From assembly GCA_016712565.1 (NCBI GenBank), contig JADJQU010000010.1, positions 148,000 to 211,999 of the forward strand: 64,000 nucleotides of DNA, given 5' to 3'. Positions 52,849-62,245 of this stretch are shown here, in pieces. The position numbers and the translations under genes are program-made. The notes beneath the pieces are model-generated. The model was not told the DNA's origin and made no database searches. It saw only the letters and a program-made list of their open reading frames with translations. The first letter of the stretch is position 1. The number at the start of each line of letters is the position of its first letter. Origin of the DNA: Planctomycetota bacterium (GTDB lineage Bacteria; Planctomycetota; UBA1135; GCA-002686595).

Positions 52849-54348
52849 TCACAGCACGCGGTCCACCACGAGCCAGCACCAAGCGGCCGCAAGCCCCGCC
52901 GCCACGAGGTCCAACCATGCGCCGGTCTTCGCCATGCGGGGGATGCCCACGTAGCCCGACCCGAAAACGATGGCGTTGGGGGGCGTGCCCGCGGGCAGGG
53001 CGAAGTCGCAGGAGCAGGCGATGGTCGCCGCGAACAGCAGGGCCGGGGCCTGCTCGCGCGGCACCGCGCCCCACAGGACGGGCAGCATCACGCCGATCGT
53101 GGCCGTGTTCGAAGCCACGGCCGAGATGGCCACGGCGGCCAGGCTCGCCAGGGTGAGCTGGGCCAGGGGAGAGAGGCCGGACAGCGCGCCCAACTCGCCG
53201 CCGATCCAGTGCGAAAGCCCGCTCTCCTGGACGCCCGCGGCCATGGAGAACCCGCCGCCCAGGAGCAGCAGCGTGGCCCACGGCACCCAGCGCAGGGAGG
53301 CGAATTCCAGGGCGGCGCGGCCTTCGATTCGAGCGCAGAACAGCACCAGCGCCGCCGCGAGCGCGATGCCCGCCTCCACGTGGGCCGAACGCAACGGGAA
53401 TCCCGGGACGAGCGCCGCGAGCCACGCCGTCAGCGGCTTCGCTCCGATCCACAGGGCCGCCGCGGCGCAGAACACGCAGGCCACGAGCACCTCGCCGCGC
53501 CCCAGGGGCCCCAGCTTCGCGCGCTCCTCCGCCAGCACCGCCGCGCCCACGTCCTCGCCGGGCGCATCGCGTCGGCCGACGCGCCACAGGGCCCAGCCCA
53601 CGATAGGCGTGAACAGGACGACGAAGCCCGTGCCGACGACCAGGAACTGCAGGAACGAGATCTCGATGCCCTCGCGGCCCAGGAATCCCGAAAACTGCGC
53701 GTTGGGCGCCGTGCCGATCTTCGTGCCGATGCCGCCGACGTTGGCTCCGTAGGCGATCGCGAGCATGATCGCGGCCCCGAAATGCTCCAGGCGCCGCCCT
53801 CCCATGCGGCGCTCCAGCTCGTGGATCACCGCCAGCCCGATCGGCACCATCATCGTCGCGGTCGCCGTGTTCGAGATCCACATCGAGATGAACACCGTCG
53901 CCAGCAGCACGCCCAGCAGCAGGCGCTTGGGCCGCGTGCCCGTGAAGGCCATGATCGACAGGGCGATGCGCCGGTGCAGGTTCCACTGCTGCATGGCGGC
54001 CGCGATGCACATGCCGCCGAGGAACAGGAAAATGTAGGCGTCGACGTAGGGCCGCGCCGCCGCGGCGAGACCCGCACTCACGCTCGGCTCGAACACGCGG
54101 AGGAGCGGGAAGAGCACCAGGGGCACGCAGGCCGTCACGTAAATGGGCAGCGCCTCGGTGAGCCACCAAATGGCCATCAACGCCGTGACCGCCAAGGCGC
54201 GCGCGGGCCGCGAACCGTACTCGCCGTGGTGCTGCAGAGGCGAGTCGAGGAGCAGGATCAGGGCTCCCGCGATCAGCCCCGCGGCGAATCCGGCGATCCT
54301 CCACGGGCTCTGCTTCCTTCCCGCTCCCGGTTCGGTTCGGTCGGCCAT
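52849..54348 (-). CDS. DASS/SLC13 sodium-coupled anion transporter
   Basis: 499 residues with about eleven membrane helices. The two family signatures S-N-T-A-T-A-T-M-M and S-N-T-A-T-I-G-V-M-L-P (Ser-Asn-Thr motifs) are both present, as are I-G-T-A-P-N-A and A-G-T-P-P-N-A. These carry dicarboxylates, or sulfate or phosphate, into the cytoplasm with Na+. Length is normal. The ATG at 54348 follows a TAGGGT box by 14 bases. The substrate cannot be told from sequence. Confidence 0.9.
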   Translation of the reverse strand: MADRTEPGAGRKQSPWRIAGFAAGLIAGALILLLDSPLQHHGEYGSRPARALAVTALMAIWWLTEALPIYVTACVPLVLFPLLRVFEPSVSAGLAAAARPYVDAYIFLFLGGMCIAAAMQQWNLHRRIALSIMAFTGTRPKRLLLGVLLATVFISMWISNTATATMMVPIGLAVIHELERRMGGRRLEHFGAAIMLAIAYGANVGGIGTKIGTAPNAQFSGFLGREGIEISFLQFLVVGTGFVVLFTPIVGWALWRVGRRDAPGEDVGAAVLAEERAKLGPLGRGEVLVACVFCAAAALWIGAKPLTAWLAALVPGFPLRSAHVEAGIALAAALVLFCARIEGRAALEFASLRWVPWATLLLLGGGFSMAAGVQESGLSHWIGGELGALSGLSPLAQLTLASLAAVAISAVASNTATIGVMLPVLWGAVPREQAPALLFAATIACSCDFALPAGTPPNAIVFGSGYVGIPRMAKTGAWLDLVAAGLAAAWCWLVVDRVL

Positions 54349-54362
54349 GATTCCCGGTAGCT

Positions 54363-54368
54363 ACCCTA
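54363..54368 (-). promoter_or_regulatory. -10-like TAGGGT
   Basis: TAGGGT on the minus strand, 14 bases before the transporter ATG. Confidence 0.5.
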
Positions 54369-54429
54369 CGCCCCGCGGCGGGCGCCGCAATCCGGAGCCT
54401 GCGACGGTAACGGGCGCGCTTCCCCGGGC

Positions 54430-54435
54430 TAAGCT
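54430..54435 (+). promoter_or_regulatory. -10-like TAAGCT
   Basis: GC-TAAGCT ends 7 bases before the ATG at 54443, divergent to the transporter promoter. Confidence 0.5.
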
Positions 54436-54442
54436 CTGCAAG

Positions 54443-56251
54443 ATGTGGACGGCGATCCTGGTTTCGGCGGCCATGGCGCAACAGGTCGAGGGCCTGCGAC
54501 CTGGCGAGAGCGTGCGACCCGGAAGCCCGGAGGCCTCGCTCACGGCCCGGGAATGCGTTCGCGGGCGGCTGATCGACAGCCGCACGGCGAGGCCCGTGGT
54601 CGGCGGAACGCTGGAGCTGTGGACCGAGGGCCTGGGACCCGCGCCGCGCCAGGTGGCCACGGCCGCGAGCGCGAGCGACGGGTCCTTCGCCCTGCTGCGC
54701 CGCGGCGAGGACAAGGCCGACAAGCTGATCGTGCACGCCGCGGGCTACCGCAGCACGCTCACCTCGACCAGCGACGCCGACGAGATCCTGCTCTGGCCCC
54801 GGGCGACGCACCTGGGCCTCCGCATCACCGATCTGGAGGGCCGCCCCATCGCCGGCGCCCGAGCCGAGACGCGCCAAACCTGCGCCCACGCGCCGCCCGC
54901 CTTCGAAGCCGTGAGCGACGCCGGCGGCGTGATCGACCTTGCGACGTTTCCTCCCTTGGCGGATGGGCCGGAGCTGTTCATCACGGCCAAGGGCTACGCC
55001 GGGACCTTGCTCGCCGAACACGAACGCATGTTCTCACCCGGCGGCCTGGAGCTGCGTCTGGGCCGCGCCCGGCCGGTGGCCATGACCGTCGTCGACAGCG
55101 ACGGCAAGCCCCTGGCGGGTCGCCGCGTGGGTTTCGGCGGCGAGCCCGATTGGTACAGCCTCGCGACGGATGGGCGCGGACGCGTGGAATTCGCCCAGAC
55201 CGGCCAGGGGGCCCCCTACGGCGTGGAGCTCGAGCACCAGGGCAAGTCGGAGTACTTGGCCGGCGGCCTGCGGCCCTGGAGCTTCGAGCCGCGCCTCGTC
55301 TTCTTTCCCGCGGATCATCCGCGCTGGCGCGAGCGCGCGGACCCCGCCCTGCTGCTCCCGGTGCACGTGATCGACGAAACCGGCGCGGCGGTGGAGCCCC
55401 TCGTCGGCGTGCAGCACGAGGGCGGCGCGGAATTCGACGGCGTCCGCGGGCTCGAGAAGGACTGGCGCGGCGTCAGGCTCGTGGTCGGCGGCCCGTTCAC
55501 CGGCTTCGACGAAGTCGTGCAAGACCTCGGCGCGGCCGCACAGACCACGCTGCGCGTGCGGCGGGAGCCGAGGCTCTCCCTCTTGCTTCCCGCGGACAGA
55601 GGGTCCTGGGAGGTGACCGTCCAGGCAGGCCCGGACAGCGTGCGGCTCAGGACCGACTCGTCTCCGCTCGCCCTGGCCGTGCCCCGCGGACAGCCCCTGG
55701 TGGTCTTCGCGGAGAGTTCGCGCGAGCACCGCCGGGAGCGGCGACTGGGCCGGCGCGAGGGACTTGAACAGGATGGCACCCTGGACCTGACCGGGGACGG
55801 CGCGTGCATCGCCGAGCCTCCGGTGTCGGTCGCGGGCGGCGCCCGGCGGGTTCTGGCCCAGGGCGGGCCACTCAAGGGGCGGGTGCGGCTCCGGGAGGGG
55901 AACTTCGAGCAGGAGGACCTCTTTGGAGCGTTCGTTTTCTCGACGGCGCTGAACGCGGCCTACGAGGGCTGGATCTCCGCGGAGGGCGCCGTGCCCCGCG
56001 CCCTGGGGCCCTGGGACCCGCCCGTGCTGGAGGCGACGCTCGCCTGGCGGGGCTCGCTGACGGTCCGGGGCCCGCTGAAGGCGCTCGTGGCCGGCGGCAG
56101 GGAGGCCGAGGCCCTGGAGGAGGGTCTGTGGCGCGTGGAGGACCTGGCCCCCGGCCCCCTGCTCGCCGACGCCGTGCTCGCGGACGGCCGCGTGCTGAGG
56201 CTGGAGCTCACGCTCGCGGACGGCGAGAGCCGCATGCTGACGATCCCCTGA
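54443..56251 (+). CDS. Secreted protein with carboxypeptidase-regulatory repeats
   Basis: 602 residues, a short N-terminal signal-like stretch (M-W-T-A-I-L-V-S-A-A-M-A), then beta-sandwich repeats of the CarboxypepD_reg/CnaB kind: V-R-G-R-L-I-D-S-R-T-A-R-P-V-V-G-G, I-T-D-L-E-G-R-P-I-A-G-A and V-V-D-S-D-G-K-P-L-A-G-R. The same repeat type occurs in the sigma fusion (41993) and in the protein at 59741, so it belongs to that paralogous set but lacks a sigma domain. The product is probably a secreted structural or adhesive protein. Start: the ATG at 54443, 7 bases after a TAAGCT box; the upstream open frame is a shadow of the transporter gene. Confidence 0.75.
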   Translation: MWTAILVSAAMAQQVEGLRPGESVRPGSPEASLTARECVRGRLIDSRTARPVVGGTLELWTEGLGPAPRQVATAASASDGSFALLRRGEDKADKLIVHAAGYRSTLTSTSDADEILLWPRATHLGLRITDLEGRPIAGARAETRQTCAHAPPAFEAVSDAGGVIDLATFPPLADGPELFITAKGYAGTLLAEHERMFSPGGLELRLGRARPVAMTVVDSDGKPLAGRRVGFGGEPDWYSLATDGRGRVEFAQTGQGAPYGVELEHQGKSEYLAGGLRPWSFEPRLVFFPADHPRWRERADPALLLPVHVIDETGAAVEPLVGVQHEGGAEFDGVRGLEKDWRGVRLVVGGPFTGFDEVVQDLGAAAQTTLRVRREPRLSLLLPADRGSWEVTVQAGPDSVRLRTDSSPLALAVPRGQPLVVFAESSREHRRERRLGRREGLEQDGTLDLTGDGACIAEPPVSVAGGARRVLAQGGPLKGRVRLREGNFEQEDLFGAFVFSTALNAAYEGWISAEGAVPRALGPWDPPVLEATLAWRGSLTVRGPLKALVAGGREAEALEEGLWRVEDLAPGPLLADAVLADGRVLRLELTLADGESRMLTIP

Positions 56252-56265
56252 CCCGGCGGCAGCTC

Positions 56266-56304
56266 TCCCCGTGACCTCCCGTGACACCCGGTGACTCCGA
56301 TGAC
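56266..56304. repeat. Four imperfect 10-bp repeats around GTGAC
   Basis: TCCCCGTGAC, CTCCCGTGAC, ACCCGGTGAC and TCCGATGAC follow head to tail, about one per DNA helical turn, about 95 bases before the TACCCT box of the protease gene. This could be an operator array. Confidence 0.6.
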
Positions 56305-56399
56305 TCGTGGGGGGGGGCGCCCCGGGCAGCCCGATTCGCCGCGGCCGGGCCTGGCCCGCGGGACGCGGCGACCCCACCGACAGCCTCGCAAGATGGCGC

Positions 56400-56405
56400 T
56401 ACCCT
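56400..56405 (+). promoter_or_regulatory. -10-like TACCCT
   Basis: GC-TACCCT ends 8 bases before the ATG at 56414 and decides that start. Confidence 0.5.
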
Positions 56406-56413
56406 GTGCGCCC

Positions 56414-57577
56414 ATGAAATCGCACCTTGTCGCCTGCGTCCTGTGGCTTGCCCCGTTTTCCGCCCTGGCCGCTGCCCAGGAAGAGCTCGACGCGCCGCCG
56501 CCCTCCATCGACGTCGCTCTCTCCCACGACACGGGCCCCGTGGCGAACACGACGGGCACGCCCCAAGTGGTGATCTCCTTCCCGGTCAACGTGCACGGCT
56601 CGCCGTGGATGAGGCTGCACTTCTCCGAAATCGAGCTCGCCGGCGATCCCGCCCTGGGCACGGCCTCGATCCTGCGGCTCACGTCGACCACCGACGCCGA
56701 GGTGCAGGAGCTCGATTCACGGGGCGTGCGCCAGTGGTCCAAGTCCTCGGCCTACTTCAACGGCGACACGGTGCTCGTGGAAGTGCTGGCCATGCCCGGC
56801 AGCGGGGCGAATCGGCTGGTGCTCGAGCACGTCACGGCGGGCCTCGCGCCCCAGGGCGGCGTGGACGCGGCCTGCGGCACGGACGTGCGCATCGCTTCCC
56901 TCGACGGCCGCGGCGGACGACTGATGCCCGCGGGCTGCACGGCCTGGATGATCTCCGACTGCAAGACCTGCTTCCTCTCGGCGGGCCACTGCGTCGGCTC
57001 CAACATGGTCGTGCAGTTCAACGTTCCCCTGTCCACCTCCGGCGGCGGGCTCGTGAATCCGCCGGTCGAGGATCAGTTCCCCGTGGACGGCGCCTCGCTG
57101 CAGTTCCAGAACGCCGGCGTGGGCTTCGACTGGGCCTACTTCGGCGGGATGACGAACAACCTGGGCGAAACGCCCCTGCAGCACCAGCTCGCGCGCTGGG
57201 GCACCTCGGCGACCCCGCCCTTCAACAACCAGCACGTGATCCGCGTCACGGGCTACGGCGTTGACGTCGGCGCGGCCAACCAGACGCAGCAGACGATCAC
57301 GGGCCTGTGGACCAACCTCTCATCCAACTTCCTGAATTTCAGCACCTACGTCGAGGGTGGAAATTCCGGCTCGCCGGCGATCCATGAGCCCACCGGCACC
57401 GCGATCGGCATCGTGACGCACACGTCCTGCATCAACTCGACGACGCAGCAGAATTACGGCACGCGGCTGACCCAGGCCGGCCTGCTGGCGGCCCTGGCCA
57501 ATCCCCTGGGCGTGTGCGCGGGCGGCCCCTGCAGCGCGCCCGGTGTGAACTTCTGCACCACCGGACCGTCGATGTAG
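56414..57577 (+). CDS. Secreted trypsin-like serine protease, C-terminal domain cut by TAG
   Basis: 387 residues from the ATG at 56414, which starts a signal peptide (M-K-S-H-L-V-A-C-V-L-W-L); the open frame further upstream has no signal. The catalytic triad is visible: His192 in L-S-A-G-H-C, Asp239 in G-V-G-F-D-W, Ser318 in E-G-G-N-S-G-S-P. The frame stops at TAG (57575-57577) just after G-V-N-F-C-T-T-G-P-S-M, which is the start of the planctomycete C-terminal domain. The rest of that domain continues in the same frame directly after the stop. The protease core is complete, so a secreted but tag-less enzyme is possible. Confidence 0.85.
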   Translation: MKSHLVACVLWLAPFSALAAAQEELDAPPPSIDVALSHDTGPVANTTGTPQVVISFPVNVHGSPWMRLHFSEIELAGDPALGTASILRLTSTTDAEVQELDSRGVRQWSKSSAYFNGDTVLVEVLAMPGSGANRLVLEHVTAGLAPQGGVDAACGTDVRIASLDGRGGRLMPAGCTAWMISDCKTCFLSAGHCVGSNMVVQFNVPLSTSGGGLVNPPVEDQFPVDGASLQFQNAGVGFDWAYFGGMTNNLGETPLQHQLARWGTSATPPFNNQHVIRVTGYGVDVGAANQTQQTITGLWTNLSSNFLNFSTYVEGGNSGSPAIHEPTGTAIGIVTHTSCINSTTQQNYGTRLTQAGLLAALANPLGVCAGGPCSAPGVNFCTTGPSM

Positions 57578-57925
57578 GTGATCAGCGCCACGGGCAGCGC
57601 GAGCCTCTCGGCCAACGACCTCGTGCTGCACGCGAACAACATCCCCACGGGCAACCCGGGGTTGTTCCTCTACTCCAAGAACCCCCAGCAAGTGCCCTTC
57701 GGCGCCAACAGCCTGTGCGTCGGCGGCGCGGGGTTCGCGGTGCGGCGCCTCGCCCCGCTCACCTCCGGCGCCGGAACGACCTTCACCTTCGCCCTCGACC
57801 AGAACAACCTGCCGGGAGGGGATTCGATCCTGGCGGGTGAAACGGTCAACTTCCAAGCCTGGTTCCGTACGACGCCGGGACAATTCGACACCTCCAACGG
57901 CCTGGCGGTGCTCTTCGGATCCTGA
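57578..57925 (+). pseudogene. Orphaned C-terminal domain of the trypsin-like protease
   Basis: In frame with the gene before it, separated only by TAG. The sequence V-I-S-A-T-G-S-A-S-L-S-A-N-D-L-V-L-H-A-N is a typical domain core and ends V-N-F-Q-A-W-F-R-T ... N-G-L-A-V-L-F-G-S. It has no start or promoter of its own and could be made only by TAG readthrough or if the stop is a sequencing error or recent mutation. Confidence 0.8.
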
Positions 57926-57929
57926 ACCC

Positions 57930-59075
57930 GTGGCCGGCCGGATCCTCGCCGGCTGGGTCGCGGCACTGCCCGCCGGCGCATGGGCCGCGTCCGTGCTATT
58001 CGCCTGCGCCGCGCCGGCGGCAGCGCCCAGGTCCCACCTCGCGGAACGGGCCTCCACCGGCGCGCCCGATTTCGTGGCCGCGGGTTGGCCCGAGGCCGAC
58101 CGCCTGTTCCACCGCGACCCGCGCTGGCTCGGGGCCGACGCCGCCTTCTCGGTGGACCTCGGCGGGGAACGCGTGCTGTGGCTCTTCGGGGACACCTTCG
58201 TGGCCACGGGCGCCCACCGCGTGCGCCGGGAATCGCGCATGGTGCACAACTCCATCGCCGTGCAGCGCGGCCTCGATCCCAGCGCCGCCTCGATCGATTT
58301 CCACTGGGGCGAGACCGGCGGAGTCCCCGCCTCCTGGCTCCCCGAGGACGGCGAGCGCTGGTTCTGGCCCGCCCACGGAGTGCGCATCCCCGGCGGGCCC
58401 CTGGTGCTGTTCTGGTCCTGCGTGCGCGCCACGCCCGGGGAGGGCCTGGGCTTCCGCGCGGAGGGCTGGCTCGCGGTGCTGGTCGAGAACCCGGACGATC
58501 CGCCCGGGGCCTGGCTCCAGCGGACGCTCCGGTCGCCGCCCTGGCCCGCGGGGCTCCTGGCCGCCCAGGGACTGAGGATCGCCGGCGAATTCGTCGAGGG
58601 GCTGGCCATCCGGGAGCCCGGCGACCACGGGGGCTTCGCCCTGCGCATCCCGTCGGAGGCCCTGGCCCGGGGCGAGTTGGACGCCTTCCAATGGTGGAAC
58701 GGCGCTTGGGTGCCGACCCGCGCCGACTTGACTCCCACCGCCGTGATCGCCGACGCGGGGCCGGAACTCTCGCTCTCCTACCACCCCGACCTCGGCGGCT
58801 ACGTGCACGTGAAGAGCCTGGGCTTCGGGGCCAGCACGGTGGCGCTCTCCACGGCCCCGCGGCTCACGGGCCCCTGGTCCGCCCCGCGAGCGCTGTTCCG
58901 GCCGCCGGAATGCGACCGGGAGAAGCCCTTCGTCTACGCGGCCAAGGCACACCCGGAGCTCCTGGGCGCGGATCTGGTGGTCACCTACGCCTGCAACAGC
59001 TTCGACTTCGCGGAACTGGTGGCGGACACGTCGCTCTACTACCCGCGCTTCGTGAGGCTGATGCGCGCGCCCTGA
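57930..59075 (+). CDS. DUF4185 lipoprotein, glycoside-hydrolase-like
   Basis: 381 residues from GTG 57930, 5 bases after the orphan domain. A lipoprotein-type signal ends V-L-F-A-C (about Cys27). The fold signature V-L-W-L-F-G-D-T-F-V-A-T-G is the beta-propeller motif of DUF4185 (also seen in glycoside hydrolase families of five-bladed propellers). Later blades include F-W-P-A-H-G-V-R-I, L-V-L-F-W-S-C-V and V-T-Y-A-C-N-S-F-D. It is an extracellular carbohydrate-acting protein by family analogy; the activity is unproven. Confidence 0.78.
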   Translation: MAGRILAGWVAALPAGAWAASVLFACAAPAAAPRSHLAERASTGAPDFVAAGWPEADRLFHRDPRWLGADAAFSVDLGGERVLWLFGDTFVATGAHRVRRESRMVHNSIAVQRGLDPSAASIDFHWGETGGVPASWLPEDGERWFWPAHGVRIPGGPLVLFWSCVRATPGEGLGFRAEGWLAVLVENPDDPPGAWLQRTLRSPPWPAGLLAAQGLRIAGEFVEGLAIREPGDHGGFALRIPSEALARGELDAFQWWNGAWVPTRADLTPTAVIADAGPELSLSYHPDLGGYVHVKSLGFGASTVALSTAPRLTGPWSAPRALFRPPECDREKPFVYAAKAHPELLGADLVVTYACNSFDFAELVADTSLYYPRFVRLMRAP

Positions 59076-59159
59076 GGCTCAGCGGAGCCGCTCGCGGCGC
59101 ACGAGGGGTTTTCCGCAGGTCCTCGGCCCCTGGGCCCGCTGTCGACAAGTTCGGGGCCT

Positions 59160-59747
59160 GTGGCACACTGGGCCGCGCTTGGCCGCTCCTCCCCCGGGCT
59201 GGCCCGGGTCACACCCTTGAGCCCCGAACATCTCCTCGATCCGTCCGTGGCCGCCGAGCGCCTCGAGCGCGGCGCGACCCTCGTCGCGGCCCTTTTCGAG
59301 GGCCTCGAGCCCGCCTTCCAACGCTGGAAGAGCGCGCCCGAGCGCTGGTCCCTGCTCGAGATCCTGGCCCACCTCGCCGACGAGGAAGAGCTCGACTTCC
59401 GCGCGCGAATCCAGAGCACGCTGCGGGATCCATCCGCGGCCTGGCCCCCCATCGCGCCCCAGGATTGGGTGGCCGAGCGCCGGTACAACGAACAGGACCC
59501 CGGAACCGTGCTGAATCGTTTCCGGACGGAGCGCGCGCGCTCGGTCCAGTGGCTCCGCTCCCAGGGGAAGGCTCCCTGGGGCAACACCTACGTGCACCCC
59601 AAGGCGGGGCCCCTGTCGGCGCGCCTGCTGCTCGCCAACTGGCTCGCCCACGACCAACTGCACGTGCGCCAGATGCTGCGCGTGCACCGCGAGGCCCTGC
59701 TGCGCGATGCGGCGCCCGACGGCCTCGACTACGCCGGCCCGTGGTAA
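59160..59747 (+). CDS. DinB/YfiT-like protein
   Basis: 195 residues from GTG 59160 (the true start may be slightly later, near V-T-P-L-S-P-E-H-L-L-D). Four-helix DinB fold: W-S-L-L-E-I-L-A-H-L-A-D-E-E supplies the first metal His and N-W-L-A-H-D-Q-L-H-V-R-Q the other two, matching the three-His metal site of DinB/YfiT proteins. These are thiol-transferase-like or stress proteins. The stop overlaps the start of the next gene by a few bases, although functions look unrelated. Confidence 0.82.
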   Translation: MAHWAALGRSSPGLARVTPLSPEHLLDPSVAAERLERGATLVAALFEGLEPAFQRWKSAPERWSLLEILAHLADEEELDFRARIQSTLRDPSAAWPPIAPQDWVAERRYNEQDPGTVLNRFRTERARSVQWLRSQGKAPWGNTYVHPKAGPLSARLLLANWLAHDQLHVRQMLRVHREALLRDAAPDGLDYAGPW

Positions 59748-62245
59748 AGCGCCTCGCCCTGTTGCTGTTCTGGCTCGCCTTCGCGCTGGGGGCCCTCTGG
59801 TTCCTGAGCCGTGGCGAGCAGGCGGACGACCTGAGTCCGCGGCCCGTGGCCGAGTCCGAGCCCCGTCCCCGGATGCCCTCCCCGGAGACCTTCGAACCCG
59901 TGTTCCCGGCCGAGGCGCCGCCCCGGCCCAGCCCGCCGGCTCCCGCCCTGGAGCGCACCACGGCCCTGGAGCTCAGCGATCCGGCGGCGCCCGTCGGGGC
60001 CGTGCTTGGAATCACCGTGCTCGATCCGGAACTGCAGCCCGTGGTCGAAGCCGAGGTCCTGGTGCTCGACGGCGCGGGCGGAATCCAGCGCGGACGCACG
60101 GACCTCGCCGGCCGAGTGGAATTCGCTCCCCACGCGAGCCGCGGCTCCGTGTTCCTGGAACCCCCGGGCGCCCAGCCGCGGCGCGAGGACCTGGACCTCG
60201 CCACGGGCGAGCGACGCATCGTGCTCCCCGCGGGCCGTGAATTGACGGGTTGGGTGACCGTGGACGGCGCCGCGCCGGAGCAGCCGATCACGCTTTCCCT
60301 GGAGAGCGATCAGGCGCTGTTCGACGTGGAGGGCCTGCCCCCCAAGGTCCACCAGTTCCTGCGGCTGGAGACGGGCATGAAGCGCTTCACCGCCCTGGGC
60401 TCCACCGGCCCCAAGGGTCGCTTCGCCTTCCGCGGCCTGGATCCCGCCTGGAGCGGAGCCCTGGTCGTGGCCCGCGAATATGCGCTGCGCGATCCGGGCC
60501 TTGCGGAGTCCGAGTTGCGGCGAGTGCGGGTGCCCGCCCCCGCCGAGAATCTGATGGTGGAGCTGACCCGCCTCCCGCGACTCACCGGTCGCGTGGTGGA
60601 CGAGCACGGCGAGCCGGTGGCCGCCAGGGGACTGACCGTGGACTGTCGGATCTCTCGCCGCTCGGGGGACTTTGCCGGCACGGCCGAACTGCAGGGGGGC
60701 GGTCGCTTCAGCCTGGCCGTGGAGACCGACTACGTGGCGGTGTCCTTCCTCGTGCGCTCTCCCCGGGGCGGCCTCCAGGTGCGCCGGACGCGCGAGGAGA
60801 TCGGCCTGAAGCTCGACGTGGGCGATCTGCAACTGATCCCGGGCACCGCCGTGGGCGAGGTGGAGTTCGTCGTCCGCGTGCAAGACCCTTCGGGAGCGCC
60901 GCTGCCTGCCGCCCTGGGCATGGTCGACAGCGACCCCCGCCGCAGTTCCTCTTCCACCGACGGTGGCGGCGAGATTCGCTGGAAGGGGCTCTCCGAGGGC
61001 CCCACGAACGTGCACCTGTGGGCCGACGGCCACTGGCCGGTCGTGCGCGCCGTGACTCTCCCGCTCACCGAACCCCTGGCCGTGGCGCTCCCACCCTGCA
61101 ACCGACTCACCGTTCGCGTGCTGGACGCCCAAGGAGGCCCGGCCCCGATTTCCGAACTGTGGGTCACCACGGGCGAGCCCGCGGCCGCCGAGGCGCTGCT
61201 TCCGAATGTCGACAACGGCGCCTTCAGCCGCTTCGGCGCCCGTGTGCGCGATGGGGAAGGACAGCAGTGGCACACGCTCGAGCCCGTGTCCCCCGGGCAC
61301 TTCGTCCTGCAGCGCCTCTCCCCCGCCGCGGAGCTGCGGCTCGCGGTCGTGGACCGCTTTCGCCGCCAGCTCCTGAACCGGCCCCTGGCACCCCTGGCGT
61401 CCGAGGAGCGGCGGGAGGTCACCCTCGAGGTGCCCCAGAGCCTGCGCTCGCTGGTGGTCGAGGTCCGCGACGGGTCCGGCGCTCCACTGGTGGGCGCCAA
61501 CGTGCGGCTCGAGGACCGAGCGGATCCCCCGCGCACGTTCACCGGCCGCACCGATCCCGCGGGTCGCTTCGAGGTGAGCGGCCTGGCGGCCGACGTGGTG
61601 CACGTCCACGTGGAGCACGGGGGCCTGGTCCCCGCGCCGCCGCGGGAAGTGCCGCTGGAGACGCCCCTCACCCGGTTGGAGTTCACTCTGCACGCCGGCC
61701 GCGCCGTGACCGTCGGGTTGTTCGACACCATCGGCAGGCCCCTCGACACGGAGGGCGCCCATGGCGACGTGATCCTGAGCGCGAGCCCGCCTGCCGGCCC
61801 AACGGCCTGGTGGGCGCAAAGCACCGGCCCGGGCAAATTCGGCTTCCCCGCGCTGCCCGACGAGCCGCTGGTGCTGACGCTGGATCTGGCGGGCAACCCC
61901 TACACCGCGGAGCTCCCTGCGGGCGCCACCTCAGCGCGCTTCGAGGTGCCCATGCACGGCCGCATCGAGGTGGGGCTGGAGCTTCCCCCCCTCGCCGATG
62001 GAACCTGGTACGAGGTGCGGCTCTCGCGCAAGGCGAGCGACGCGGTGCTCTTGAAGCGGACGATCACCTCGGTGGCCACCGACCCGGGCATCGACTCCGT
62101 GGTCTTCCCGGTGGTGCCCGCGGGCGAGTACACGCTGGCCCTGGCCCGTGGCGGCTTCGGCCTGGAGGCGCGGATCGTGTCGGAGCCCAAGTCGGTGCGC
62201 GTGGAGCAGGACGGCCTGGCGAACATGACCCTGCGCGCCCCCTGA
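59741..62245 (+). CDS. Membrane-anchored protein with carboxypeptidase-regulatory repeats
   Basis: 834 residues starting V-V-K-R-L-A-L-L-L-F-W at GTG 59741. A single N-terminal membrane anchor (about 5-21) is followed by a Pro-rich linker (about 30-75) and then many beta-sandwich repeats: L-T-G-R-V-V-D-E-H-G-E-P-V-A, V-V-R-V-Q-D-P-S-G-A-P-L-P, V-V-E-V-R-D-G-S-G-A-P-L-V-G-A. This is the third member of the repeat family in the window (with 41993 and 54443) and the longest extracytoplasmic one. It resembles the outer part of the sigma fusion without the sigma domain. Function unknown. Confidence 0.78.
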   Translation: MVKRLALLLFWLAFALGALWFLSRGEQADDLSPRPVAESEPRPRMPSPETFEPVFPAEAPPRPSPPAPALERTTALELSDPAAPVGAVLGITVLDPELQPVVEAEVLVLDGAGGIQRGRTDLAGRVEFAPHASRGSVFLEPPGAQPRREDLDLATGERRIVLPAGRELTGWVTVDGAAPEQPITLSLESDQALFDVEGLPPKVHQFLRLETGMKRFTALGSTGPKGRFAFRGLDPAWSGALVVAREYALRDPGLAESELRRVRVPAPAENLMVELTRLPRLTGRVVDEHGEPVAARGLTVDCRISRRSGDFAGTAELQGGGRFSLAVETDYVAVSFLVRSPRGGLQVRRTREEIGLKLDVGDLQLIPGTAVGEVEFVVRVQDPSGAPLPAALGMVDSDPRRSSSSTDGGGEIRWKGLSEGPTNVHLWADGHWPVVRAVTLPLTEPLAVALPPCNRLTVRVLDAQGGPAPISELWVTTGEPAAAEALLPNVDNGAFSRFGARVRDGEGQQWHTLEPVSPGHFVLQRLSPAAELRLAVVDRFRRQLLNRPLAPLASEERREVTLEVPQSLRSLVVEVRDGSGAPLVGANVRLEDRADPPRTFTGRTDPAGRFEVSGLAADVVHVHVEHGGLVPAPPREVPLETPLTRLEFTLHAGRAVTVGLFDTIGRPLDTEGAHGDVILSASPPAGPTAWWAQSTGPGKFGFPALPDEPLVLTLDLAGNPYTAELPAGATSARFEVPMHGRIEVGLELPPLADGTWYEVRLSRKASDAVLLKRTITSVATDPGIDSVVFPVVPAGEYTLALARGGFGLEARIVSEPKSVRVEQDGLANMTLRAP

